From: Phymorhynchus buccinoides
Lineage: Eukaryota > Mollusca > Gastropoda > Neogastropoda > Raphitomidae
DNA length: 64,000 nt
Direction: 5' to 3'
Assembly: GCA_017654935.2 (NCBI GenBank)
Contig: CM065690.1
Location: forward strand, 23,721,751 to 23,785,750
The notes below the pieces were generated by a model that was not told where the DNA came from, made no database searches, and saw only the letters and a list, made by a program, of their open reading frames with translations. Position numbers and translations under genes: made by a program. Shown piece after piece: positions 12,791-23,430 of the stretch. Each line of letters begins with the position of its first letter. Position 1 is the first letter of the stretch.

Positions 12791-13764
12791 CCCTATCTAC
12801 CTACCTACCTATTGTCCAAATGCACATGGAAAATTGTTTCCCACAGTGTAAAATATAAAAAAATGCATAAAAATAAAAATTAATTAAAACATGAAATTGA
12901 AATCTACATTTAAACAAATTTGTAACATGCGACTCACATAGCATAGTCAAAGACAATGCAATGGGTAGTACCACACCCAATCATTCATCCGCTCACTGAT
13001 CCATCCACTATATACATTGTACATACTACATACATTGTAAGTCCATAAGGATCTGCGATCAATTGGACGATAATCTCACCCTCTCCATACATTGTACAAC
13101 ATCAACAACAACAACGATGATGATACATTAATGGGGAATAAACAACAACAACAACATGGGGAACGAAATGGGTGTTTATGACGGGGATGGGTGGAATAAG
13201 GATTCACACACATAAAATACTGTGGCGACTTGACTAGTCTTCTTCCACTTTGACTTTCGCTTTTACACAAAACCAGGAAATGCGCCTTAGGGGAAGTAGC
13301 GTCCCCTGAATCCACAAAACCAGGAAATGCGCCTTTCATTGGCCAAACAAATGCTGACGTTACGTTTATATTTTGCATCCTGACATTGACGGTTCGACAT
13401 TTCGTTTGGAAAAGGATTTTATCCTGGAGTCTGGAGACTTGATTGTATGACGCGAGAACGGAATCGGAGATTCTTTAGCAAACAGTGGAGGGTGCCAGAA
13501 CGTTGTGAACTGAACCAAGTCACTTTGTTAGGTAAACCTGTCACACTACACACAAAAAATCTCTGCTTACACTAAACTTAGTCACCCACTCCGACCCAGA
13601 GTCAGTCACTCAGTGTGTAAGAGGTGATGGCGATCATCAACCAATGATCATTTATGATGTGGATCTGGTCTAAAGCTAAGCTACTTGTCTTTAGGGTCCA
13701 GTTTGTGTTAATCACTAAATGATGGGTAGATCCTAAATCAGCTTCAGTTCCTGATCATGCTGAC

Positions 13765-13797
13765 ACACCAGCCTTGTACTCAGTACAAGGCTGGTGT
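13765..13797. repeat. Perfect short palindrome
   Basis: ACACCAGCCTTGTAC is followed after three bases by its exact inverse, giving a 15-bp stem hairpin. Confidence 0.9.
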
Positions 13798-13801
13798 TGT
13801 A

Positions 13802-14002
13802 GGGTTAAAATTCATAGCTCGTTAAAATTCATAGCTCGCTACTATGAGAGTGACTATTTGCGACAACCACAAATTTCACTTTTTCGTTACTTGAACCATT
13901 TACCTAACTCTAGAAAAAAGTGAAATGTGTCGTTCATGCTGAATGTCGCAAAATGCCGCAAATAGTCAGTCTTATAGTATAGTGAGCTATGAATTTTAAC
14001 CC
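13802..14002. mobile_element. Inverted-repeat element, about 200 bp
   Basis: GGGTTAAAATTCATAGCTC at the left matches GAGCTATGAATTTTAACCC at the right. A second inner pair (GACTATTTGCG and its inverse) extends the arms. Non-coding MITE-like element with a local duplication at its left end. Confidence 0.7.
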
Positions 14003-14128
14003 GACAAGCCTGACCAGGCAGATGAAATTCTCATTTTTCATTAACCCAACTGTGCAAGCTTCAGGTCTCTCTCTTTATATTTAATATACTATAAGTATAT
14101 TAGTATATTTTCGGTTGGTATGTGCACC

Positions 14129-14158
14129 CTCCTACTCCTAGTTCCGTCGCGACTATTG
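14129..14158 (+). repeat. LINE tail remnant shared with 51745-51775
   Basis: CTAGTTCCGTCGCGACTATT plus GCCAGTA occurs here and again after a LINE C-terminal fragment at 51752. It probably marks an old insertion. The remaining sequence from 14159 to 15640 holds poly-G runs and a CT repeat but no recognised gene. Confidence 0.5.
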
Positions 14159-14908
14159 CCAGTACCATTCAACTTGAATTTCTGGAGCAGGCTGGTACAA
14201 CACTCCGGTCTTCTTGGTGCTTATGCCCAGTCTACCTAATAATATACGAAAACGGGCGAAAACATAAGAGACTGAATCTGATTCAAAGGGATTACGCTGA
14301 TCTTGGGTCATTATGTCAATTTTAACACCATGGACAGCATCTAAGGAACCTTTCTGCCAAGTTTCATTAAGATTTAATAGTATGGTACAATTGTGAGAAG
14401 TGGAAAAAAGTTCAGTCGGTGGAAGTAATGTCAAGCGGAAGCTGGTTTATAAAAAAAAATGCAGATAGGAAATTTCATCTAAATATGGATCAACAGTCGA
14501 TTAAAGATCAAATCTATGCAAAATTTGGTAGGGTTTAGACAAATTAAAAAATTGTTGTTCTTGTTTACGATCAAAAATGCACTTTCGCTTCTGTTTTCGC
14601 TCGTTTTCGTATATTAGGCACACGCCTTATGCCTGGTTAGACCGAACTTGTCACAAGCAGCACAGAACAAGTCCATAGGGTGCTGCATGTCTTCTTGATT
14701 TCCAGTATTAAACAAAGTGTACATGAATGATTATTGCTAATAAGTAATATAGTAATAATACTAATATAATTAGCAGGACTGGGTCAACTTCAGAATAGGC
14801 AAACCGAAAACTGGAGTGACAGTAACTTAGTAAGTAATTGAACCAGGGAAGTATAATAGAGCTTGCAAAGTGCCTAAAGGCAATAGCTTAGTGAGTGTAA
14901 TGCAGGGT

Positions 14909-15126
14909 TGGGGGGGGGGGGGGGGGTAATGGCAAATGCTGTGTAAATGATTATGACCTTTTCTGAGTTGTAGACATTGTCACTGCTAATGAAACAATGT
15001 GTGCTAGTGATGGTAGACTGTAGCTTTTGTAAACACAAGTTGGCAAGCCAACTTAATCATCTACTGCTCTAATCAGTGAAAGCACAGTGTTTGTGTGTGC
15101 GTATGGGGGGGGGGGGGGGGGGGGGG
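14909..15126. repeat. Two poly-G tracts
   Basis: Runs of about 18 G near 14909-14926 and about 23 G near 15104-15126. Confidence 0.85.
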
Positions 15127-15436
15127 AGGCAGTCAGTCCTGTTTACTCTACTCTTTTCGAGTAGTGTTCTACTAAATTTGGACCTCTACTACTCTTCAAA
15201 ATTGAAAATAATGCTCTAGCTACTCATTTTCAGTGAACATTGTTTGATGGTTTAATGAATAAAACTACACATTTTGCACCAAAACTACTCATTTCAGCTA
15301 ACCAGACTACTCAAGACTTGTGTAGGGGGTAAGCAGGTCTGGTGAGGGGGGGGAGGGCGGGGGGGATGGGGGGGGATTGCCTGCCCAAAGGCAAATTTCT
15401 GCTGAAATGACATTGCTTTTCCGCCGAAAAACAAAT

Positions 15437-15482
15437 CTCTCTCTCTCTCTCTCTCTCTCTGAGTCTCTCTCTCTCTCTCTCT
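15437..15482. repeat. (CT)n microsatellite
   Basis: Two CT runs interrupted by GAGT, upstream of the TRIM-like gene. Confidence 0.9.
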
Positions 15483-15685
15483 GTTTGTCTGTCTGTCCCT
15501 GACTCTCTCTGTATATCATATGTCAGTAGTAGTAGATTCCCTTGAAAACTAGGATTTTAGTATCTTATAGATCGGTAATAATATAGAATTCAATTACTTA
15601 TTTTGAGTGAATGCAATATTAACAAAATTTAGCAATTCTAGTGCTGTTTTTAGGGCTTTGATTGCAAAAAAAGCTTCAGCTTCAG

Positions 15686-15706
15686 GGGGCTTTGCCCCCT
15701 GACCCC
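15686..15706. repeat. GC-rich hairpin word
   Basis: CAGGGGGCTTTGCCCCCTG is an inverted repeat with a three-base loop. Related GGGGCTTTGCCCC words occur dispersed in other invertebrate genomes. It lies about 210 bp before the first coding exon of the TRIM-like gene. Confidence 0.6.
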
Positions 15707-15918
15707 CACCAGGACAGGAGCTTTGTCCCTGGTACACCCACTGGAGCCAGTGGAGGCCTTCTGCAGCCCCCAGGCCCCACTTTTTCTCACTTTTCCAATT
15801 CCCATCCCTGTGTACGTGTACGTGCATGTCACATGATGCGCTTAGAATATTAGTTTTATTACATTGGACAGCTTCTAAGAAGATTTTCATGATTGTGTCT
15901 TATTAAATTTTGTTGCAG

Positions 15919-17417
15919 ACTGAACAGCTTAGTACTTAGTCGTCATGGCTAAGGCTGAACCCTTCCACCGCCAGTCGCTGTATCTGCACAAAAGAATTGA
16001 GCAAGCGAGTCGTGATGAGGGAGACATGACTGATGGCAACACATCACTGCCCTCTCCTGACCATGAAAGAAGCAGCAGCTTTGGACAACATTTCCGTTTG
16101 ATCTGCGGGATCTGTTTCCAAAACTTGACCCACCCCAAACAGCTTAGCTGCTGCTACCACATTTTCTGCAAAGATTGTTTGCAGCCTCTGGTGGAGCAGG
16201 CCGTGGACGGGCAGGTGAAGTGCCCTCTGCTGGACTGCAATGTCCCCACCCCAGTGGACATCATCTCCAAGGCTTTGAGCTCCGATGTTTACCTCCACCC
16301 TTCGCAGAACCAGATCGGCTTCTTTGTGGAGTCTGGGGTGATGTCATGCACCCGCGATGGGGGTCATGAGGTGGCGATTGATGCGACTCACTTTTGCCTG
16401 GAGTGTGAGCAGAACCTGTGCGAGGCTTGTCACGTGGATCACAGTGACGCAGAGGAGTTCATGCAGCACCATGTCCTGAAGCTGTTCAAAACTCCGTCCA
16501 CCATGACGGTCGGCATCAACAGAAGCTTGGAATCGCTGGAAGCCTCTGCTGAAAGCATTTCAGAAAGCCATGCCAGCTCCTCCTTCAAATGCCCTATCTG
16601 CAGAAACACAGACAGGTGCGAGCATGAAAACTGGTTGAAGGACCTTTTGGACGACGAGTTTCGACAAAACATGTACTGTCAGATCCCTGAACACGCCCAT
16701 GGAAATGAGCTGAACGCTTACTGCACAGAGCCAGACTGTGACAAACCGGTGTGCCGAAACTGCAGCTCGATCGAGCACAAAAATCACGACACCAAAAACA
16801 TCGGGGATGCCGTCAAGGACCTGCTGCTCCCTGATCTTAAAGGGGTGAAGAAGAGGCTGGTCTTCCATGAGGAAATTTTCAATGATGCTGCCAAGGCTTG
16901 CGACGACGCCGAGAACAACTTCAGCAGACACATCACAGAAGTGGAGCAGGAGATGATCGGTCGCAAGGCGTCCATGCACACACAGGTGGAAGAAGCCTTC
17001 AGAATCGCGTTTGACATGATCGAGCAGACGGGCATGAAACAGGCGGAGCTCAACCGACAGGCAGGAGAAATGCACGAAGAACTGCAATTTATGAAGTCAG
17101 CCATCCAGCTAGCTGAGAGAGTACTTGACAACGCTGACGAAAAAATTGCCAGGCTGGAAAGAGAGGAAAGGCACCGGTATCTTGTCGAGGTGGCGAGAGT
17201 TTTCAAAGGTCTGAAGTTCATCCTGAACGAGCTGGGGCTGGGAGAGGAGACGAAGAAGAGGAAGAAAGGGTCCCAGGATGCGGAGGATGTAATCCCCCAG
17301 ATGATTGTGGAGAAGAGGCTGGTGCTGCCGTCCCCGTCCTGCATGAACCCTGACCTGCGCATCCTGCAGAAGGTGGGCGTGGAGAGCAGCATGCTGCGGC
17401 AGGCCTTCTGTCTGGAG
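15919..17417 (+). CDS. TRIM-like gene, exon with start codon
   Basis: The acceptor TTTTGTTGCAG ends at 15918 and the donor GTGAGT starts at 17418. Coding begins at 15945, so 26 bases are 5' UTR. It encodes RING, both B-boxes and the coiled coil (491 codons, ends in phase 0). A further CPIC...CEH cluster (C216, C219, C225, H227) lies between the B-boxes. Base composition is clearly more GC-rich than the flanks, as expected for coding DNA. Confidence 0.93.
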
Positions 17418-18292
17418 GTGAGTCACTGTGGGCCACTCACTATTGGATCCACTATTGGTGTGCAGTGATGAAAGGAGGATGGAAAAGGGATAGAAGTTGA
17501 CAACAAACTTGTCCTGAAACAGGATTTTTAGTCAGTTGGACAAAAATGTCCTCGCTCTTGCAAAAATCAGTACGACAAAGTTTGCAATTTTTCTATTTCA
17601 ATAGGGCATTTGTCCCGACAGGGGGGAACACAATATTGGGATATTTTCATTTTTAATAGGACTGGGTTCTATGAGCTGGGCCTCAGGACATCACGAACAC
17701 GGGGTGTTAACTTAGGAAGAGCAGAGTATGAAGAACATGTCAACTAGACATGAGAATACTTGTTTTTTTGTTGGACTTGGTGTAAAGAATATATACCCAC
17801 ACATAAACACTTAGTGACTTACAGTCATGCATAAAAATTATAAACACTAGAACAACGCCTAGTACTGGAAATGCACCATACTGGTAACGCCACATACTGG
17901 TAACGCTGAGTACTGGTTTCGCTGGGTCCACGAAATATTATTATTACTTTTGTCTCTCTCCCTCCTTCCATCTTCTTCACTCATCCCGTTCTACTACCCC
18001 CCGCACCTTACTGAGTACAGCAAATTTGAAGCGAATCGGTTAAGAAAAGGTGGAGTGATCAAGTAAAGACATTATGCATTGAACATGTAGCCTACATAAT
18101 CAGTACATCTCATAGCCCTACAAGAGACAGAGACAGTGAGAGAGAGAGAGGGAAAAAGAGAGAGACAGACAGACAAAGACACACACAAAGAGAGACATAG
18201 ACAGAGAGCAAAGAGGACAACTGCTGTTCCGGTTGGATGAATGAAAATTTGTTTAACGTCCTCCACCCTGGAGCAGGCACAGAGGCAGACAG

Positions 18293-18347
<55 letters not shown>

Positions 18348-21300
18348 CATAGACATACAGAGACATGAGACACAGAGAGAGAGACAGACAGACAAAGACA
18401 GAGAGAGAGACAGACAGCCAGCCACGCACGCACGCACGCACCCCCCCCCCCCCCCTTATATAAGTTCTTATATAAGCTTGCCTCACTACCACACGCGTCA
18501 GTTAACCTCAGTTACCCGCAATTATGTAAATAGATACAATGTACGATTAATTAATTATCTTAATAACAGCACGTTTGGACGGGTCCCGTTTCGTCGAATC
18601 CGCGAAACTAAATTGGTGCATACTGCGCGCGTTTATGAACGGATGCTGTTGAAATTTTGAATGACGACAGTCACTATCCCTGGTCACGCACGTTCCAAAT
18701 CTCAAGTCAATGTCGGGTCTGGTTACGCCGTGGTTTGTAAAAAAGTGAAGCGGCATATATCGCTTCTGGTTTGGCACACGAATAGTCACCGTCCACGGTC
18801 ATCTACCGTCCAAATTCGAAGGCAATCCACCCAGAAATACCGGAGATACGGGGGCCGAGAGGCCGGTTATAAGGCCCCGTTTCCCGTTGCCGTTGGTGCT
18901 GCTCTGAGAGTGACGCGCTCTCCCGATTCTCGTCAAATTTCCTGCCATGCTTTGCCACAGCCATAGCAAGCCTGACAGCAAATTTGAAGCGATTCGGTTA
19001 AGAAACGGCGGAGTTATTTGTGAAAAGGTGAAGCGGCGTATTGCGTGCGCGTTTCTGAACCGATTCGCTTCCGGTTTGGCACATCGATAGTCACCGTCCC
19101 CGGTCATCTACCTGCCAAATCCGAAGGCAATCGGCCCAGACATGCCGGTGATACGGGCGCCGAGAGGCCGGCGGATGCGCGTTTCGCGCATTTGCGAAAT
19201 CACGCAAATGATACGACAGCCTCGGTTGCCGTTGCCATCGCCCCGTTAGGGCTCACAGCAAATTTGAAGCAATTCGGTCGAAAAACGGCGGAGTTATAAG
19301 GCCTGTTTTGTGTTTCACACAGTCACACACACACACACAACTTTGCCTTTTTACTATATGATGTACATATATATGAGCCTGTGACAAAAGGTCGTCCGGG
19401 TGACAACCAACAGATTGGACCTCTAAAATACAGTCATACAATTGAAATTGAAAGTTTTATCTGTCTCCTCTAAAGATGTTAATGAAATAATCTTGTAGAC
19501 CAAAAGACAACATACTTTTCTTTAAATTGTGTCTTTGATGAGCAAAAGACTTGGTCACAGTTGGTGTATTGTCCGCAACTGCAAAAAGTATGTCCACCTA
19601 CAGTTTTCCTTGTAAAAGTTGATTCTGTGCAGCTAAATAAGTTTTAATGCTTATGATGTTGCAGTTGGGTTATTTCACTGCAGTTTTCATGCTTGAAAAT
19701 AATTTCATGACATAGAAGGGTGTATTATGAAACAATTTGACGGCGTATGTCCACAGTGACAACCAACAGTAATAATGCAAGATAACCATAATAGGGAAGG
19801 AGTTCACTGGAAATTTTGCAAGAAGGCTATACTTGGTGTTTTAAAAAGACCTGCAACAAAAATTATATTTTCATATGAACAAATTTGGTTTTGCACAAAA
19901 ATGATTTTCTGTATGTCCAGCGTGACAACCAACAGTTTTTGTTCAAATAATTGAAGGAATTCATGTGGATGTCTGCAAAAATGATACCAAAGTGCATTGA
20001 TCAATAATTTATCACATATGTACACCAAATTGAAGCAAAAAATACCAATTGTGTCTGCTAGATTTTGCATTCTGTGCAATCACTGTTGGTTGTCACTCTG
20101 GACATATCTGTTGGTTGTCACTGTTCACCTTTTGTCACAGGCTCGTATGCATTGCATGAGCAATAATTGAATAAATAAACAAAGACTTCCTCAAACAAAG
20201 TTGTGACCCAGAAATTTTACACCGATTTCCCCCCCTTCCTGTCTGAACTAATGAGTGACTACCTCCCTATTGTCCCCTTTAACGGACCTATTTGGGGTTG
20301 ATTTTTCAAGGTCATATTACTCCTATGGAGGTTCCACTGTATTAATCTAATATCCATGGTATCGATCAGGCTGTAGTTGTTGAAGTACTTGCTGCATTTG
20401 CATCGATTCCTTATCCGATCCAGGCAGAAAGGGAGCTGTACTACTTCACGAGTGTCCTGCCGCTGACTCAGACTGAAGCCCTGGTGTCCTGCAAGCCGCG
20501 TGACTGCACCAACTCTGTGGTGCAGTACAGCAACCTGACGCCGCAAACGGAGCGTGAGCGTCCCACCATAAAGTTGGCCGAGGGCGGGGAGAGCTCCATC
20601 ACCTCAGTGCCTGGCAATGGCATCGTGGCCACGCTCTACATCCCTTCTGGAGGAGGATGCAGCGGTGGTGATGGGGCAGCAGCGGGCAGAAATGAGGTTT
20701 GTGAGGAATTGTCTTTGAACAGATTTTGTGTACATGTATGTCAGTGCGGGTTTTTTTCCTCTGCAAATCGGAGAAGAAGAAGGCTGGTGCAGGGAGAGAG
20801 AGGGGAGGTGGTCAGGGGAAGGGTTGCAGCTTGAGAAACCAGCATGTGGCTGTAGGAGTGGAGGTAGTGTTGTCAGTAAGAGATTTAGTAGGCATTAATG
20901 GCTGTATGACTGGCTGTTAATTTACAATTTTTTGCTGAAAGAAACGGGCAGTAGCAAAGCTGTGCATAAGAGACCTGTGGAGCTGACCATCCAACATGGA
21001 AGTGGTCTGAATTGATGCATGCCACATGCAAGAAAGAAGGGGAATTAAAAGGGGATCCCGGACAGGAGTATAAACTAGGTATGCTTTTTTTTTAACAGTG
21101 TCAGGTGTTCTTGGTCAACACACACAGGGAATGGGTTTCTTCTCCAAAAACTTTCTCCAGTCCAGCTCAGTCTAGAGTTTTATTACTGCGTGCACTGCCT
21201 TTGAATGGCACTTTGAAACTAGGTATTCTTCTTATGCAATATTAAACTGTGGCTGAAATTGAAACTACAGTAGATTATAATCTCCTGCTAATCACATCAT

Positions 21301-23430
21301 TTCCTCAGAATTTTTGACCGGATTTGGTTCCATAATGTTGTCTTGTAATGGTAGTAATGTTTTCGTACATGATGTTATGTCTTTATGTGACTCGACATTG
21401 CGAACTCCTTGCAACCGCTGGTGTTTAAATTTGAAAGTTGAACTGTGATATGAGTGTTATGTGAATGTTGCTTATAAAAGTTACGTGAATGTGGAGATGC
21501 TCGTATCTTGAAGTAAAGGGGTGCACGTAGAGTGACAGGAGAAAAGTTAACCTAGCCTAAGCGAACATTTTCTTCACACACGTTCACTACCCTCTCTTCC
21601 AGCTTGTTCAAAAATAGGCTTAGCCCTTTCATCGCCACTATCGCCTCTTGGCACCACAACAATTGAACACCCATGTCACTAAAAGGCATCAAATGAGGGT
21701 CTGTTATCTAATGACCTTATGTTCTTAATTTTGGGAGGTAAGAATAGGCCCTATTTTATGGATGTCACAAAGGAATCCCAAATATTGTAGATTAAATCTT
21801 TTCTCTACCCAGGTAAGTTTAATGGAAAGTTTTGGCTGAAAAATGGCTGGCGTTGAAAGGGTTCATTCCAATATATTCTCAAAAAGAAAAGTGAAAAGTG
21901 TCATGTTCTAACTTCAGAACCCTCGCTCTTCTTCCGGTAAAGGTAAATATGTGCCGCCACTCCCTGCATTTCTCGGTTAATTGCAATTTTCCGTTTTTGC
22001 CTTTCTTACCAAACATAAAGCTGTATTTTATTAACCTTTTTAGCTAATAACCTTTTTGTAATACTAACCCTATCCCTAACCCTAACCCTACCCCCCCCCC
22101 CCCCTATAAGACGGGAAATCGCAATGAACCACGACTGTGACAAATGGCGCCGTGTACTGCAATACATGGGGGGGTGTCCTATTAGATAATGGCCTAGGGT
22201 TAGGGATAGGGTTAGTATTCCAAAAAGGTTATTAGCTAAAAAGGTTAATAAAATACAGCTTTATGTTTGGTAAGAAAGGCAAAAACAGGAAAATGGAAAC
22301 CGAGAAATGCAAGGGGGGGTGGCACATCTTGACCTTTACCCTTCTTCCTTCATGAAGGTTCTCTTTTGGGACCAAGCCCTGGGCGTGACCATGAACTACC
22401 TGGAAGCCCAGGGGGCTGAGAAGACACTCCGGGTTCTGGCGTCCACGATCCTGCCTCCCCGGGGTGTGGCGGTGACCAGGGAAAACCACCTGGTGGTGGT
22501 CACGGCCAGGGACCCCCCTTCAGGCCTGGCCAGGGAACGTGTGGAGTGCTGCGTCCTGGTCATGACCCTGCAGGGGGACATTGTGCGCCAGAAACACTTC
22601 CGTAGCATTTACCCCAGGTGAGTTGCCCCTGGTGTGATAATGTTTGTAGCTTGAGGTGTGCATGTGTTTGTCTTTGGTGGTATAGATTTTTTATAACCTA
22701 GATTTACACAATGGCATATGAACATTGATAACTAGTACTACAAATAAACTAGAGCTGTCTCCAAACTTGAAACTTTACGCAATTGTATATGAACATGAAA
22801 TAACTAAGGCTGCCTCCAAAACTTCTATCTCTAAAGCAATAAAGATGCCAGATAGGCAGTTTTGGAGGGCAACCCTGAGTATAATGTTATATTATTTTAT
22901 GTATTTATAACTATATTACTCTGCCCTGAAGTATTGAATAAAGCAATGTACCATAAGTTTGCCCTGAAAGATTGAATTAAACAATGTACCATAAGTTACT
23001 TTTAACCGAGCCATGAACACCATTCATGTGTCCCCCAACCAGGTACGTGACAGTGAACATCAACACCGACATCTGCGTGACGGACGAGAAAGACCGGTCT
23101 GTGATCATCTTCGACCGCCAGCTACGGAACGAGCATCGCATCAGGAACCCCTACACCCGGGACGAACTCAACAGCAGGTTCGCTCCCAGGGGAATCTGCC
23201 ATGACGGTTTCGGGCGGCTGATTGTGGCCGACCCCGACAACCACACGGTGCTGCGAATCGAGTACGACAACTCTGCGGTGAAGGCGGTGTTTCAGGAGAT
23301 CCTGAGGAACGGCTCCCAAGGAGTGAAGGACCTGGACTCCCCCACGCTGGTGGCTGTGGGCGAGGGACCCCGCCTGTGGGTTGCCTGCCGTGAGAAAATC
23401 CAGGTCTTTGAGTACATGGACAAAGACTGA
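15945..23430 (+). CDS. TRIM-like RING/B-box/NHL-like protein gene (4 coding exons)
   Basis: Joining 15945-17417, 20424-20696, 22358-22617 and 23043-23430 gives 797 codons and a stop. All introns have GT-AG ends and matching phases (0, 0, 2). The protein has a RING at about residues 54-98 (C54, C57, C70, H72, C75, C78, C93, C98), a first B-box at about 135-176, a second B-box at about 245-281 and helical, charged coiled-coil sequence at about 300-430. The last 300 residues contain repeats such as PRGVAV, PRGICHDGFGRLIVADPDNH and LWVACREKIQVFEY, which look like NHL propeller blades. RING-type TRIM proteins act as E3 ubiquitin ligases in the cytoplasm, and NHL propellers usually bind RNA or protein. 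Function here is inferred from domains only. I do not assign orthology to a named vertebrate TRIM. The ATG at 15945 is the first in the long frame, 26 bases after an acceptor, so at least one non-coding 5' exon is expected further upstream. Confidence 0.9.
18120..18440. repeat. (GACA)n/(GA)n simple repeats
   Basis: Imperfect GACA and GAGA repeats in intron 1 of the TRIM-like gene, ending in (GCAC)n and a poly-C run near 18441-18455. Long open frames over this stretch come from the repeat. Confidence 0.9.
18580..19310. repeat. GC-rich repeat block with period near 280 bp
   Basis: Several words recur: CAGCAAATTTGAAGCGATTC-like sequence at about 18018, 18978 and 19257, and GTGAAGCGGC ... GGTTTGGCAC ... 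AGTCACCGTC ... GCCGAGAGGCCG at about 18745-18865 and 19030-19170. The block is much more GC-rich than the intron around it. I do not recognise the family. No credible protein is encoded. Confidence 0.6.
19374..20144. mobile_element. 771-bp inverted-repeat DNA transposon, non-autonomous
   Basis: It starts GAGCCTGTGACAAAAGGT and ends with the inverse, ACCTTTTGTCACAGGCTC. The word GTGACAACCAACAG occurs five times: forward near 19401, 19758 and 19923, and inverted near 20085 and 20111. Such repeats near transposon ends are often transposase binding sites. No transposase is encoded. It sits in intron 1 of the TRIM-like gene. Confidence 0.75.
20424..20696 (+). CDS. TRIM-like gene, coding exon 2
   Basis: Acceptor ...GATCCAG ends at 20423 and donor GTTTGT follows at 20697. 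Ninety-one codons in phase 0 (starts AERELYYF). An alternative acceptor four bases later would shift into a frame with early stops, so it was not chosen. The exon ends in a Gly/Ala-rich stretch that may be a linker before the propeller. Confidence 0.85.
21620..21864. mobile_element. TTAA-type MITE, decayed ends
   Basis: TAGCCCTTTCATCGCC at the left and GGCGTTGAAAGGGTT at the right. The interior resembles 1463-1710 and 30511-30758 (ACTAAAAGGCATCAAATG, CTCTACCCAGGTAAGTTTAA). The TTAA edges have mutated. Between 20700 and 21600 no other feature was recognised. Confidence 0.65.
21936..22347. mobile_element. Foldback element with telomere-like arms
   Basis: Arms of about 150 bp: GTAAAGGT ... TGCATTTCTCGGTTAATT ... 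TTGCCTTTCTTACCAAACAT ... CTAACCCTATCCCTAACCCT, repeated inverted on the right. A poly-C run lies near the centre. Relatives are at 27568-27925 and 39662-40046. It ends about ten bases before a splice acceptor of the TRIM-like gene. Confidence 0.75.
22358..22617 (+). CDS. TRIM-like gene, coding exon 3
   Basis: Acceptor ...CTTCATGAAG ends at 22357 and donor GTGAGT starts at 22618. The exon starts in phase 0 (VLFWDQALGV) and leaves two bases of an Arg codon. It encodes a propeller-like part with PRGVAVTRENHLVVVTARD. Confidence 0.87.
22919..22999. repeat. Two-copy 40-bp tandem repeat
   Basis: GCCCTGAAGTATTGAATAAA-like sequence, ending CAATGTACCATAAGTT, occurs twice in tandem in intron 3. Confidence 0.8.
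23043..23430 (+). CDS. TRIM-like gene, last coding exon
   Basis: Acceptor ...CCCCAACCAG ends at 23042. The first base completes an Arg codon split by the intron. The exon holds NHL-like blades (FAPRGICHDGFGRLIVADPD) and ends IQVFEYMDKD, then TGA. These last codons and the stop are the unit of the tandem array that follows at once. Confidence 0.92.

Noticed and set aside
18072..18660. Serine/cysteine-rich and Arg/Glu-rich frames on both strands
   Set aside because: Simple GACA/GA repeats read in several frames.
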